Of a stretch of DNA of 64,000 bases, positions 14,795-23,168 are shown in pieces (the stretch's first letter is position 1; each line of letters opens with the position of its first letter). The stretch comes from Verrucomicrobiota bacterium (GTDB lineage Bacteria; Verrucomicrobiota; Verrucomicrobiia; Chthoniobacterales; Terrimicrobiaceae). The position numbers and the translations under genes were made by a program. The DNA lies in assembly GCA_026398275.1 (NCBI GenBank), contig JAPLTF010000065.1, forward strand, positions 1-64,000. Direction: 5' to 3'. Under the pieces are notes generated by a model. It did not search any database, was not told the origin of the DNA, and saw only the letters and a program-made list of their open reading frames with translations.

Positions 14795-15576
14795 GCCGGC
14801 CTCCAGTTTTCGAGATCGAGCCCGAAGGCATGGCGGAAATCCGTATTGGCAAGGACCTCCTGGGGAGTTCCCACAGCAATCACCCGGCGGTCGAGAAAAA
14901 CGATGCGGTCGGATACGGCCGCGATCCCGGCCAGGTCGTGCGAGACCATGAGGATCGACAGGTCGAAGCGGTGGCGGAGCTCGGAGACCGTGCGGTAGAA
15001 AAGCTCCCGCCCCGGGAGATCGATGCCGGAAACCGGCTCGTCGAGGAGCAGAAGATTGGGCAGCGGCGTGAGCGACAGGGCCAGCAGCACCCGCTGGAGT
15101 TCCCCGCCGGAGAGGTTTCCCAGCCTGCGATCCAGAAGCTCGCCGGCCTCCGCATTCTCCAGCGCGGAAAGCGCGGATTTCCGGACGCTCCGCCGGCACC
15201 CGAGCGGAATCGGGATCCGGGAAGTGGACGCCGCGAAGAGGTCGGAGACGCTGAGCGGGGAAAAGCGGTCGAACTCCAGGTTCTGCGGAACATAGCCGAT
15301 GGCCGGCGCGTCTTCGCGGCCGGGCCGGAAAACGGGATGGAAATGGATGCTTCCGGTGTGGGGGACCTCCCCGAGCAGGGCGCGCAGCAAGGTGGATTTG
15401 CCGGCCCCGTTCGGCCCGACAATCGTGGTCAGCTCGCCGCAGTGAAGGTGCAGCGAGACATCCTCGATGACCGGATGCCGGTCGAGCGTGACGCTGATGT
15501 TGTCGATGTGGGTGCAGCACTGGCCGCACTCGTGCGGTGCAATTCCCTTATGGTGATCGGAAGACACTGCGCTCAC
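14791..15576 (-). CDS. znuC: Zinc/manganese ABC transporter ATPase
   Basis: 261 residues. Walker A is GPNGAGKSTLL near residue 55, the Q-loop lies in YVPQNLEF, the signature LSGGELQRVLLA near residue 155 and Walker B LLLDEPVSGID near residue 176, followed by SHDLAGI. The N-terminal CGQCCTHIDN adds a Cys/His-rich patch that could bind metal. Both ends overlap neighbours by 4 bp, so znuA-znuC-znuB are translationally coupled. Confidence 0.93.
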   Translation of the reverse strand: MSAVSSDHHKGIAPHECGQCCTHIDNISVTLDRHPVIEDVSLHLHCGELTTIVGPNGAGKSTLLRALLGEVPHTGSIHFHPVFRPGREDAPAIGYVPQNLEFDRFSPLSVSDLFAASTSRIPIPLGCRRSVRKSALSALENAEAGELLDRRLGNLSGGELQRVLLALSLTPLPNLLLLDEPVSGIDLPGRELFYRTVSELRHRFDLSILMVSHDLAGIAAVSDRIVFLDRRVIAVGTPQEVLANTDFRHAFGLDLENWRPA

Positions 15577-16448
15577 TCAGACAGGGCCTTCCGGAGGACG
15601 TCGAGATTTTTTCTCATTGTCACGATATAGGAGTCGCGGGCCTCGGCGGGATCTGCCGGGCCCGAGACAGCGGGATCGAGGATGCTGACCGGCACGCCGG
15701 TCTCGCGCTCGATGATCTCCGCGCATTTTGACGGGTATTGCGGCTCGGCAAAAATCGCGTGAATTTTGAGCTTCCTGACGGTCTCGACCGTGTCGGCCAG
15801 TTCCCTGGCGCTGGGCCCGGAGCCGGGCTCGCGCTCGATCACTCCGGCGACGTGCAAATTGAACTCGGCGGCGAAATAGGGAAACGCCTCGTGGAAAGTG
15901 ACGATGTCGCGGCTTTTCAATCCGTCCAGCGCGGCGTGCATCTCGCTCCGCAGCGCCTCCAGCTTTGCCACATAGGCCGCAGCGTTCCGGCGGTATTGGT
16001 CGGCGTGGGCGGGATCGGCCCCGGCCAGACCGTCTGAGACATTCACCGCCTGCCGGATCGCACCGGAGACCCCCACCCAGACGTGCGGGTTGTCCCCAAG
16101 GAGTGGAATGCCGCGGCTGGCATCGATCACCCGGAGCGATGGCGACTGCTTCAGGGCCTTGTTGATGAATGTCTCCATGCCGGCCCCGTTTGCGACAAAG
16201 ATGTCCGCTCCGGCAATCTTTTTCATGTCGTCCGGCGCGAGCTGATAATCGTGCAGGCACCCGACGGTCAACGGGGCGAGGCAGACGACCTCCACTCCCG
16301 GCGTGTCCCCCACCACGTTCAATGCGGCCACATACATCGGGTAGAAGGATGTCAGGATCTCCAGCGGTTTCGCATCCGCGTGGCAGACGGAAATCCATAG
16401 GGCGGCCGCAAGCCATGCCGCACGGGAGTTGGACAACCTGGGTTTCAT
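15573..16448 (-). CDS. znuA: Periplasmic zinc-binding protein
   Basis: 291 residues from ATG 16448, which gives a signal peptide (AAWLAAALWISVCHADA); an upstream in-frame ATG at 16511 lies in repeat sequence. Cluster 9 solute-binding protein. Candidate metal ligands are H66 (CLHDY), H122 (NPHVW), H186 (FHEAF) and D258 (ILDPA). Three His plus an acid is the zinc-type set; manganese-type proteins usually replace the third His by Glu. The His-rich loop of some ZnuA proteins is absent. Zinc is favoured because a zinc-free S14 gene is next to it. Confidence 0.88.
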   Translation of the reverse strand: MKPRLSNSRAAWLAAALWISVCHADAKPLEILTSFYPMYVAALNVVGDTPGVEVVCLAPLTVGCLHDYQLAPDDMKKIAGADIFVANGAGMETFINKALKQSPSLRVIDASRGIPLLGDNPHVWVGVSGAIRQAVNVSDGLAGADPAHADQYRRNAAAYVAKLEALRSEMHAALDGLKSRDIVTFHEAFPYFAAEFNLHVAGVIEREPGSGPSARELADTVETVRKLKIHAIFAEPQYPSKCAEIIERETGVPVSILDPAVSGPADPAEARDSYIVTMRKNLDVLRKALSE

Positions 16449-16472
16449 CGGGCCATACTTGATGGGAAAAAG

Positions 16473-16527
16473 CCTTGGGGCAAGCCCGGGGAATTTATCC
16501 AGAGACGGCACGGCGGTCGTCCCTCCA
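16473..16527. repeat. Dispersed hairpin element, copy 2
   Basis: GGGGCAAGCCCGGGG followed by GACGGCACGGCGGTCGTCCC, matching 2982-3067 in motif order. It lies between rpsN and znuA and could attenuate read-through between them. Confidence 0.55.
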
Positions 16528-16564
16528 CTATTGAAAACCGGCCCTGCGGAGCCGGAGGAATCTC

Positions 16565-16834
16565 CTACCAGCTCGACTTCGTCACGCCCGGAATGAGTCC
16601 GGCGGAAGCGAGTTCGCGGAAGGTGATACGTGAGATCTTGAAGCGGCGGATATAGGCATGGCGGCGGCCGGTGACCTTGCAGCGGTTGACGAGGCGGGTC
16701 GGGCTCGCGTCACGGGGAAGCTGGGCGAGAGATGCATAATCTTTTTTCGCCTTCAGTTCCGCGCGGAGGGAGGCGTATTTCGCCACCGTCGCTGCTTTGC
16801 GCTTATTGCGCTCGAGCCATGCTGTTTTTGCCAT
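16565..16834 (-). CDS. rpsN: 30S ribosomal protein S14, zinc-independent type
   Basis: 89 residues from ATG 16834. It has the S14 signature [19 protein letters not shown] and ends [11 protein letters not shown]. It is the long form without the paired CxxC zinc motifs (one Cys only), that is, the C-minus type. Outside the ribosomal operons and next to znuABC, such a copy usually belongs to the Zur zinc-starvation regulon, where it replaces the zinc-containing protein. Whether a C-plus copy exists elsewhere is not visible in this window. Confidence 0.92.
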   Translation of the reverse strand: MAKTAWLERNKRKAATVAKYASLRAELKAKKDYASLAQLPRDASPTRLVNRCKVTGRRHAYIRRFKISRITFRELASAGLIPGVTKSSW

Positions 16835-16848
16835 AGAAGGGCGGACTG

Positions 16849-16893
16849 TATATATTCGCGGTGGATTGGCAAGCGCAATTTGAAACAAATTGC
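16849..16893 (-). promoter_or_regulatory. rpsN promoter with perfect operator palindrome
   Basis: GCAATTTGAAACAAATTGC (16875-16893) is a perfect 8-3-8 palindrome. On the minus strand it overlaps a TTGCGC -35 (16878-16873), which is 18 bp from TATATA (16854-16849) upstream of rpsN. The location suits a repressor such as Zur. It also lies 40 bp upstream of the divergent ribBA start and could control both. Confidence 0.5.
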
Positions 16894-16932
16894 AGTCGCG
16901 CTGCCGGACCGATAGGATCACCCACCTGCCAT

Positions 16933-18132
16933 ATGAAGACACCCTTTGACCCGATTGCCTCTGTAATTTCCGACATCCGACGGGGGCGAATGGTGATCGT
17001 CACCGATGATGCCGACCGGGAGAACGAGGGGGATCTTTTGATGGCGGCCGCCAAAGTGACTCCAGCCGCAGTGAATTTCATGGCCAAGCACGGGCGGGGG
17101 CTGATCTGCTCGCCGATCACCGAAGACCGTGCGCAGAAGCTCGGGCTTCAGCGGATGGTTGCGCACAACCGGGAGCTTTTTAAGACCGACTTCACGGTCT
17201 CGGTCGACGCGACGCGCGACATCAGCACCGGCATCAGCGCCAAGGACCGGGCGACAACCATCCGGGTGCTCGCGCAGGAAAGCTCGGTGCCCGTGGACCT
17301 CGTTCAGCCCGGCCATGTGTTTCCGCTGCAGGCCAAGCCGGGCGGAGTCCTCCAGCGGGCCGGACATACCGAGGCGGCCGTGGACCTGGCCCGCCTGGCC
17401 GGGCTCGACCCGTCCGGTGTCATCTGCGAAATTCTGAAGGATGACGGCTCGATGGCGAGGCTTCCGGATCTGGTGAAATTCAAGCGAAAGCACGGACTGA
17501 AGCTCTGCTCGATCCAGGATCTCATAGCGCACCGCCGGAAGAGCGAGAGGCTGATTGAGCAGGAGGAGACGATCCTCATGCCAACCGATTACGGGGATTT
17601 CGACCTCCACCTCTACCGCTCGCTCGTCGATGGCATGCACCACATCGCGCTGGTGATGGGCAAGATCTCCGATGGCAAACCCACGCTCGTGCGCGTCCAC
17701 AGCGAATGCCTGACCGGCGATGTCTTCGGGTCACGGCGGTGCGATTGCGGATCGCAATTGCACCAGGCGATGAAGCGGATCCAGGAGGCCGGGTCCGGCG
17801 TTCTGGTTTACATGCGGCAGGAAGGCCGCGGCATCGGGCTCGGCCCGAAAATCCATGCCTACAAGCTCCAGGAGCAGGGGCTCGATACCGTCGAGGCCAA
17901 CGAGAAGCTTGGCTTCCCGATGGACCTCCGCGAATACGGTCTCGGTGCCCAGATCCTCTCCGATTTGGGGGTCAGCCGCATCCGGCTCCTGACAAACAAC
18001 CCGCGCAAAGTCGTCGGGCTCGAAGGCTACGACATCGAAATTGTCGAGCAGCTCCCGATCCGCTCAACAACGAATCCCCACAACGCGAAATACCTCGCGA
18101 CGAAAAAAAAGAAAATGGGGCACAAGCTCTGA
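16933..18132 (+). CDS. ribBA: Bifunctional DHBP synthase / GTP cyclohydrolase II
   Basis: 399 residues. The N-terminal RibB half has [15 protein letters not shown], which carries the acidic Mg2+ loop, and [15 protein letters not shown]. The C-terminal RibA half has the zinc site [17 protein letters not shown] and EGRGIGL. It makes 3,4-dihydroxy-2-butanone 4-phosphate from ribulose 5-phosphate and the pyrimidine precursor from GTP, the two entry points of riboflavin synthesis. ATG 16933 is used because upstream codons are in the promoter region. No FMN riboswitch is seen. It is divergent from rpsN across the palindrome. Confidence 0.95.
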   Translation: MKTPFDPIASVISDIRRGRMVIVTDDADRENEGDLLMAAAKVTPAAVNFMAKHGRGLICSPITEDRAQKLGLQRMVAHNRELFKTDFTVSVDATRDISTGISAKDRATTIRVLAQESSVPVDLVQPGHVFPLQAKPGGVLQRAGHTEAAVDLARLAGLDPSGVICEILKDDGSMARLPDLVKFKRKHGLKLCSIQDLIAHRRKSERLIEQEETILMPTDYGDFDLHLYRSLVDGMHHIALVMGKISDGKPTLVRVHSECLTGDVFGSRRCDCGSQLHQAMKRIQEAGSGVLVYMRQEGRGIGLGPKIHAYKLQEQGLDTVEANEKLGFPMDLREYGLGAQILSDLGVSRIRLLTNNPRKVVGLEGYDIEIVEQLPIRSTTNPHNAKYLATKKKKMGHKL

Positions 18133-18136
18133 GTCT

Positions 18137-18664
18137 TTACAGGAGCTGACCCTGAACCGGGCGGGGTGACGGGAGATCCACCGGCTTTTCAGGCTCACGT
18201 GACGGCTTTTGCTTCGTGCCCGCCGCCCGGATCTTTGCAATTTCTTTGGCGGCCAGCTCGTCGCAGCGTTCATTTTCCGGGTGGCCGGAGTGGCCTTTGA
18301 GCCACGTCCATTTGACCTTGTGCCGGGAGGCCTCGGCATCCAGCTGACGCCAGAGATCCGCATTTTTGACCGGCTGGCTGGCGGTTCTCATCCACCCCCG
18401 CGCCTTCCATTTGTGGATCCATTCGAGGATGCCCTGCCGCACGTATTGCGAATCGGTGAAGACGGTTACCGCGCAGGGTTCCCTCAGCGACGCGAGTCCG
18501 GCGATCGCGGCGCGCAGCTCCATCCGGTTGTTGGTGGTTTCGGGTTCGCCGCCCGAAAGCTCCCTTTTCTGGGATCCGTATTGGAGGATCACCCCCCAGC
18601 CGCCGGGGCCTGGATTTCCGTGGCATCCGCCATCGGTGAAAATCGCAATCTCTTTATGGGACAT
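18137..18664 (-). CDS. rnhA: Ribonuclease HI
   Basis: 175 residues. Catalytic residues of the DEDD set are visible: D11 (FTDGG), E49 (NNRMELRAA), D71 (FTDSQYV), the helper H125 ([10 protein letters not shown]) and D135 (ERCDELA). It removes RNA from RNA:DNA hybrids. A 25-residue Lys/Pro-rich tail follows the core. It converges with ribBA with only 4 bp between the stop codons. Confidence 0.95.
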   Translation of the reverse strand: MSHKEIAIFTDGGCHGNPGPGGWGVILQYGSQKRELSGGEPETTNNRMELRAAIAGLASLREPCAVTVFTDSQYVRQGILEWIHKWKARGWMRTASQPVKNADLWRQLDAEASRHKVKWTWLKGHSGHPENERCDELAAKEIAKIRAAGTKQKPSREPEKPVDLPSPRPVQGQLL

Positions 18665-18774
18665 GGAAACCGCGGCATCATTTCCCTGTTCCTCCCGGGA
18701 GGCAAACAGTTTTCGCCGGCACGTTTGCCACGGGACGGATTTGAAATTTCCGGATGACGGGTGTATATTCCGTT

Positions 18775-18867
18775 ATGATCCTCCAGCTCATAGCATTCGT
18801 GGTTCTGGGTCTGCTCGGCCTGTCCTGCGTGGTGGCACCGTTTGTCAGCCCGAACCCTTCACGCTGA
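18775..18867 (+). CDS. Possible 30-residue membrane peptide
   Basis: ATG 18775 opens a 30-codon ORF encoding MILQLIAFVVLGLLGLSC and on to a TGA: one hydrophobic span, then a short polar end. It lies 49 bp before the multidrug-export-like gene on the same strand. Short membrane peptides are often missed, but chance hydrophobic ORFs of this length are common and no strong Shine-Dalgarno is present. Confidence 0.3.
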   Translation: MILQLIAFVVLGLLGLSCVVAPFVSPNPSR

Positions 18868-18915
18868 CGCGATTCTTCTCCCACCCGGCGGGCATTTTGC
18901 CATGATCGGTCCGAG

Positions 18916-19350
18916 ATGTTGAATATGGCCACCGGCGCAGCAGTCGCCTTCGGATTGGGTTTCCTGTATTTTATCAGTGCGATTCCGGCCGGAGCGGCGT
19001 CGGGGTCCCCTCTGTGGCTGGCGGCGGTCTCGGCGTGGGCGGGCTATTCCGCCGGGGCCCTGGTGGTCCTTCTGGCGGGCGCCCCGCTCAGGGACTGGCT
19101 GATCCGGAAACTGAAAATCCCCGTTAAAAGGGACACATCCAAATTGGTCTGGAGGATCTGGGAAAGGTGGGGGCTCGCCGGGCTGGGGCTGCTGGCACCG
19201 GTGACGATCGGGCCGCAAGCAGGGAGCATTCTCGCGCTGGCGGTCGGGGAGCGCGCGCTGAGGGTCTTCGTGGCGCTGAGCATTGGGGTGATCCCCTACT
19301 GTGTTCTTTTTGCAATACTGGTAGGGTTGGGAGTCAAGATCGCGCGTTGA
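18916..19350 (+). CDS. Small multidrug export-like membrane protein
   Basis: 144 residues with four or five hydrophobic segments and the conserved region GLAGLGLLAPVTIGPQAGSI, typical of the small multidrug export family (PF06695). The family name rests on few experiments, and the transported substrate is unknown. It is 38 bp upstream of the aminomutase gene, perhaps in one transcript. Confidence 0.7.
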   Translation: MLNMATGAAVAFGLGFLYFISAIPAGAASGSPLWLAAVSAWAGYSAGALVVLLAGAPLRDWLIRKLKIPVKRDTSKLVWRIWERWGLAGLGLLAPVTIGPQAGSILALAVGERALRVFVALSIGVIPYCVLFAILVGLGVKIAR

Positions 19351-19388
19351 CAGGCAACAACACTCGCGTAGCTTTGCGACAATTATTC

Positions 19389-20567
19389 ATGGAGCACTCA
19401 GATACCGAGGAACGCTTTGTTTCCCATGCGCCGGGATATTGGCCCGAGGCAGCCGACGAGCAATGGCACGATTGGAAGTGGCAGCTCAAGAACCGGGTGA
19501 CCACACTCGCGGGGCTGGAAAAACACCTCACGATCACGAGCGGGGAACGCGCGGGCGTCCTTCTCGCCGGCACGAAACTCGCGCTGGCGGTGACCCCGCA
19601 TTACTTCAACCTGATCGATCGCAGCGATCCCTCCTGCCCGATCCGCAGGCAGGTCATCCCGAGCATCGAGGAGGGCTACGATTCGCCTTACGACATGTCC
19701 GATCCCTGCGGGGAGGATGCCTCCATGCCGGTGCCGGGGCTGGTGCATCGCTATCCGGACCGCGTCCTCTTTCTGGTGACCGACCGCTGCGCCTCCTACT
19801 GCCGCTACTGCACGCGCAGCCGGGTGGTCAGCGGGGTCGGCGAGCAGGAGATGCATCTGGATTTTGAACAGGCCTTCGCCTACCTCGAAAAGCACAAGGA
19901 AGTCCGCGACGTGCTGCTCTCCGGCGGCGACGCCCTCGTGCTCTCCGATGACAAGCTGGAGGGCCTGCTCAGCCGACTGCGGGCGATCCGTCACATCGAG
20001 TTCCTCCGCATCGGAACCCGCGTTCCCATTTTCCTCCCGCAGAGGATCACCCCGCAGCTCTGCGCGATGCTGAAAAAATACCATCCGCTCTGGATGAGCG
20101 TGCATGTCAACCATCCGAGAGAGCTGACCACCGAGGTGCGCAATGCGCTCGGCCGGCTGGCCGACGCCGGCATCCCGCTCGGCAACCAGAGCGTGCTTCT
20201 GTCCGGCGTGAACGACAATGTGGCCACCATGAAGGAGCTCGTCCACAAGCTCCTGCTGTGCCGGGTGCGACCGTATTACCTTTACCAGTGCGACCTGATC
20301 CGGGGTTCCTCGCACCTCCGCACGTCGGTGGCCAAAGGTCTGGAGATCATCGAGGGGCTGCGGGGGTTCACCACCGGGTATGCCGTCCCGCAGTTCGTGA
20401 TCGACGCCCCCGGCGGCGGAGGAAAAGTTCCGCTCAACCCTGGCTACGTCGTCTACCATGACAAGGAGAAGGTGGTGATCCGGAATTTCGAAGGCCGGAT
20501 CTTTGAGTATCCAGAGCCCGGAGCCGCGCACGCAGTCACCCGCCACGAGGAACTCCTCCCCGCCTGA
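19389..20567 (+). CDS. kamA: KamA family radical SAM protein (lysine 2,3-aminomutase type)
   Basis: 392 residues from ATG 19389. The radical SAM cysteines are C134, C138 and C141 (CASYCRYC). The PLP-binding lysine is K346 in DAPGGGGKVP. LLSGGDALVLSD is the usual SAM-binding GGD. The family interconverts alpha- and beta-amino acids; candidate roles are lysine 2,3-aminomutase proper (beta-lysine as osmolyte or fermentation intermediate) or EpmB-like modification of EF-P. The extended C-terminus favours the KamA type, but EpmB cannot be excluded without phylogeny. The next gene starts 2 bp after its stop. Confidence 0.82.
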   Translation: MEHSDTEERFVSHAPGYWPEAADEQWHDWKWQLKNRVTTLAGLEKHLTITSGERAGVLLAGTKLALAVTPHYFNLIDRSDPSCPIRRQVIPSIEEGYDSPYDMSDPCGEDASMPVPGLVHRYPDRVLFLVTDRCASYCRYCTRSRVVSGVGEQEMHLDFEQAFAYLEKHKEVRDVLLSGGDALVLSDDKLEGLLSRLRAIRHIEFLRIGTRVPIFLPQRITPQLCAMLKKYHPLWMSVHVNHPRELTTEVRNALGRLADAGIPLGNQSVLLSGVNDNVATMKELVHKLLLCRVRPYYLYQCDLIRGSSHLRTSVAKGLEIIEGLRGFTTGYAVPQFVIDAPGGGGKVPLNPGYVVYHDKEKVVIRNFEGRIFEYPEPGAAHAVTRHEELLPA

Positions 20568-20569
20568 TC

Positions 20570-21730
20570 ATGGGAGGAATCATCGTCCGCCCGCGCTCGC
20601 GCATTCTGCACGGGCATGACTGGGTTTATTCCAGCGAGATCCTGAAAACGTTCGGGAGCCCGGAGGACGGAAGCGTCGTCTCGATCAAGGATGGGCGGGA
20701 CCAGCTGCTCGGTGTCGGAATCTACAACTCGAAGTCCCAGATCGTGGTCAGGAGGTTCTCGCGGCGGCGGCAGGATCTGGATGAGGATTTTTTCCGGCGC
20801 CGCATTGCGCAGGCGCTCGAATACCGGATCAAAGCCGGCTGCCGGACAGATCTCCTGCGTCTGGTGTGGAGCGAGAGCGACGGGCTGCCTGGCGTAATCG
20901 TTGATCGCTACGGCAATATTCTTGTGCTCCAGACACTGACGAAGGCGATGGACCTTCACAGGGAGTTGATTGCTCAGGTGCTCGTGGATTTGACGGGCGC
21001 GGCCTGCGTGATTGAGCGGAACGACGCGGCGGTCCGCGCGGCGGAAGGCCTGGAGCTCCGCTCTGGAGTTCTCACCGGGCAGGTGCCGGACCAGCCGGTC
21101 GAAGTCGAAACGTCGGGGATCAAGTTCCTTGTCGATCCGCTCGGGGGACACAAGACCGGCCTCTACCTCGACCAGATGGAATCGTATGACATCGTGGCTC
21201 CCCTCGCCCGCGGGCGCCGGGTTCTGGATTGTTTTTCCAACCAGGGCGGCTTCGCGCTCGCCTGCGCCAGGCAGGGTGCGGCATCAGTTGCCGCAGTCGA
21301 GTCCGGAGCGGACAGCGTCGCGAGGCTCCGCGAGAACGCGACGCGGAACGGGCTTGAGATCGAGGTGAAGCACGCCGACGTATTCGATGTTCTGAACCGC
21401 GGCGGAGAATACGACCTCATCATCCTCGATCCGCCATCCTTCACCAAGACCCGCGCCAAAGTGAACGAGGCGCTGCGCGGATATCGCGATCTTCATGCGC
21501 GCGCCGCCCGCCTTCTCTCGAAGGGCGGCCTGCTGGTCAGCTTCTCGTGCTCCCACCACGTCGCCGCCCATGAATTTGAAGAGGCCATCTCCGAGGGCCT
21601 CCAGGATGCCAGACGAAACATGCGCCTCCTCCGCCGGATCGGCCAACCGCTCGACCATCCGGTCATCCTGGGAATCCCCGAGACCGAATACTTGAAAGGC
21701 CTTGTGCTCGAGGCCATGCCCGGACGCTGA
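20570..21730 (+). CDS. rlmI: RlmI-like 23S rRNA m5C methyltransferase
   Basis: 386 residues. An N-terminal PUA-like domain (IIVRPRSRILHGHDWVYSSE) is followed by the class I SAM-dependent methyltransferase core: SDGLPGVIVDRYG, then GHKTGLYLDQ, VLDCFSNQGGFAL (SAM site) and LDPPSFTKTRAKV. SCSHHV near the end is the catalytic Cys region. This order is that of RlmI/YccW, which methylates a cytosine in 23S rRNA. It is nearly fused to the upstream kamA-family gene, though the two are not functionally related. Confidence 0.87.
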   Translation: MGGIIVRPRSRILHGHDWVYSSEILKTFGSPEDGSVVSIKDGRDQLLGVGIYNSKSQIVVRRFSRRRQDLDEDFFRRRIAQALEYRIKAGCRTDLLRLVWSESDGLPGVIVDRYGNILVLQTLTKAMDLHRELIAQVLVDLTGAACVIERNDAAVRAAEGLELRSGVLTGQVPDQPVEVETSGIKFLVDPLGGHKTGLYLDQMESYDIVAPLARGRRVLDCFSNQGGFALACARQGAASVAAVESGADSVARLRENATRNGLEIEVKHADVFDVLNRGGEYDLIILDPPSFTKTRAKVNEALRGYRDLHARAARLLSKGGLLVSFSCSHHVAAHEFEEAISEGLQDARRNMRLLRRIGQPLDHPVILGIPETEYLKGLVLEAMPGR

Positions 21731-21766
21731 CCCGCCCCGGAAGAAAACCGGCGCGATGGCGCGGTG

Positions 21767-22465
21767 TCAGGACGGAATAATTTCCGGACTCATTGCCATG
21801 ATGGCCAGCATGCGGCCGGTGCGGCCGTTTTCCGCGCGGTAGGAATAATATAAAGCGGGGTTGGACGCGGTGCAGGTGCCGCAATCGTGGACTTCGCCGA
21901 CTCCAAGATCCGTGAGCTGGCGGACAATTTCCGAGGCAAAATCGATCTCGTAATGCGGCGGGCGGATGCAGGGGGAAATCTGGGCAACGAGGTCCGCTGG
22001 CCCGGCTCCGGTGGCGGAGCAGAGGGCTTGTGCGGCAATCGGGGCGATCCCGAGCTCGGTGCCTTTTTTCCCCGAATGGACGAGTGCGATGCCCCGCGCG
22101 TGGCGGTCGGCGAGGAAGACGGCTGCACAATCGGCGACATAGATGCCGAGGCAGATGCCCGGCGCGGTTGTCAGAAGGCCATCGGTGCCAGGGACGGGAA
22201 AACCGGAACCGGCGGAGACCGCTGCCACCCGGTTGCCGTGCACCTGCTCCGCCGTGGCAAACGTCATTTCACCCATGCCGGCTTCGACGCGCGCCCGCAG
22301 GTGAAATGGCTTCAACTTTTCGAGCGCTTCCTCCCGCTCGACGCAAACATCCAAACCGGGAACCCGGCGGGTGAAGGCGGCGAGGATTCCGGGAATTGCA
22401 TCAAGTGAGGGAAAGGATTCGGCGATCATGTTGTGATGAAAGGGGCAGGCCTTGCTCTTTGACAT
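21767..22465 (-). CDS. pgeF: Laccase-domain protein (PgeF/YfiH family)
   Basis: 232 residues from ATG 22465. The family's metal-site motifs are present: AEQVHGNRV, YVADCAAVFLAD and ALVHSGKKGT, where most relatives have HAGWRG. Members remove mis-incorporated L-serine from UDP-MurNAc-dipeptide (PgeF) or act as purine nucleoside phosphorylases. The altered HSGKKG is unusual, but the three ligand residues (His, Cys, His) are kept. It lies just downstream of parE with 4 bp between them. Confidence 0.85.
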   Translation of the reverse strand: MSKSKACPFHHNMIAESFPSLDAIPGILAAFTRRVPGLDVCVEREEALEKLKPFHLRARVEAGMGEMTFATAEQVHGNRVAAVSAGSGFPVPGTDGLLTTAPGICLGIYVADCAAVFLADRHARGIALVHSGKKGTELGIAPIAAQALCSATGAGPADLVAQISPCIRPPHYEIDFASEIVRQLTDLGVGEVHDCGTCTASNPALYYSYRAENGRTGRMLAIMAMSPEIIPS

Positions 22466-22469
22466 TTCA

Positions 22470-22811
22470 TCATGGCTCCTCTGGAAAATGTTGTTCGAGG
22501 TCCATCGCTTCGTGGAGGTAGCGCAGAATTTCCACGTGGGTCCGAGTCGTTCGGAACAGGATGAAATGTCTGGGTCGATGCACGTGAGGATTCCGGCCCA
22601 GTGTCCGGCTGTGGCGAAGGTGATAGATAAAAAGGGCCTCAACGGCATGCTGGGATCCCGGACGCTCCGGGTCATCCGCCAGGTCCAGCAACGCCCGGCC
22701 GATCAGCCGGCTGTAGCGCTCCATCGCGGGACGGCCAAAAGACTCGAGCGTCCACTCCATAATGGACTGAAGGTCGGGATCTGCCGCCGCCGTGTGGCGG
22801 ATGGTCCTCAT
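22470..22811 (-). CDS. parE: ParE/RelE-superfamily toxin
   Basis: 113 residues. It follows the ParE pattern: an N-terminal helix pair (DLQSIMEWTLESFG and RYSRLIGRALLDLADDP), a middle strand HLRHSR, then HFILFRTTRTHVEILRYLHEAMDL. ParE proteins poison DNA gyrase; RelE-like relatives cleave mRNA. The ATG overlaps the antitoxin stop by 4 bp. No active-site damage is evident. Confidence 0.87.
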   Translation of the reverse strand: MRTIRHTAAADPDLQSIMEWTLESFGRPAMERYSRLIGRALLDLADDPERPGSQHAVEALFIYHLRHSRTLGRNPHVHRPRHFILFRTTRTHVEILRYLHEAMDLEQHFPEEP

Positions 22812-23098
22812 CGTCCTGCGGGAGCTTTGCGAAGCGTGGCCCGCGTGATTTTTTCCAGATGGCTCGAAATGTCCGCCGCTGGAAGATCCGTGAAGCGGCC
22901 CGCGGCAACATCGTCGATGCCGGCCCGTGCCGATTCGCGAAGGCGCTGAATCTTCAGCTGGCGCAACGTCTGCTCGTGCTCAAGAAGCCGGAGTCCGGCA
23001 CGAACAACTTCACTGGCATTGCCGAACCGTCCATCGCGAATATTGCCATCAATAAACTTTTTGAAATGGGGCGGAAGGTTGACGTTTTGGGTTGGCAT
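22808..23098 (-). CDS. parD: ParD-type antitoxin
   Basis: 96 residues. The N-terminal ribbon-helix-helix (NVNLPPHFKKFIDGNIRDGR, then NASEVVRAGLRLLE) binds DNA as a dimer. The C-terminal helical tail binds the toxin. Gene order antitoxin-toxin and a 4-bp overlap are standard. Two TTGNCAA half-sites lie over its promoter. Confidence 0.88.
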   Translation of the reverse strand: MPTQNVNLPPHFKKFIDGNIRDGRFGNASEVVRAGLRLLEHEQTLRQLKIQRLRESARAGIDDVAAGRFTDLPAADISSHLEKITRATLRKAPAGR

Positions 23099-23116
23099 CG
23101 TTTCAAGATGCCGGAG

Positions 23117-23133
23117 TTGGCAACAATTGTCAA
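23117..23133 (-). promoter_or_regulatory. Candidate ParD operator
   Basis: TTGGCAACAATTGTCAA contains two TTGNCAA elements 10 bp apart, about one helical turn, as ribbon-helix-helix dimers prefer. On the minus strand the second half forms a TTGACA -35 (23133-23128), 17 bp from CATCTT, just before the parD ATG at 23098. Confidence 0.45.
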
Positions 23134-23168
23134 TTTCCGGGACGCTGCACCATCTGCGGCAGGCGCGC

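Noticed and set aside
13955-15529. A 524-residue minus-strand fusion ending in the znuB permease
   Set aside because: The first 245 codons overlap znuC in another frame and are Arg/His-rich; ATG 14794, overlapping the znuC stop, is the real znuB start.
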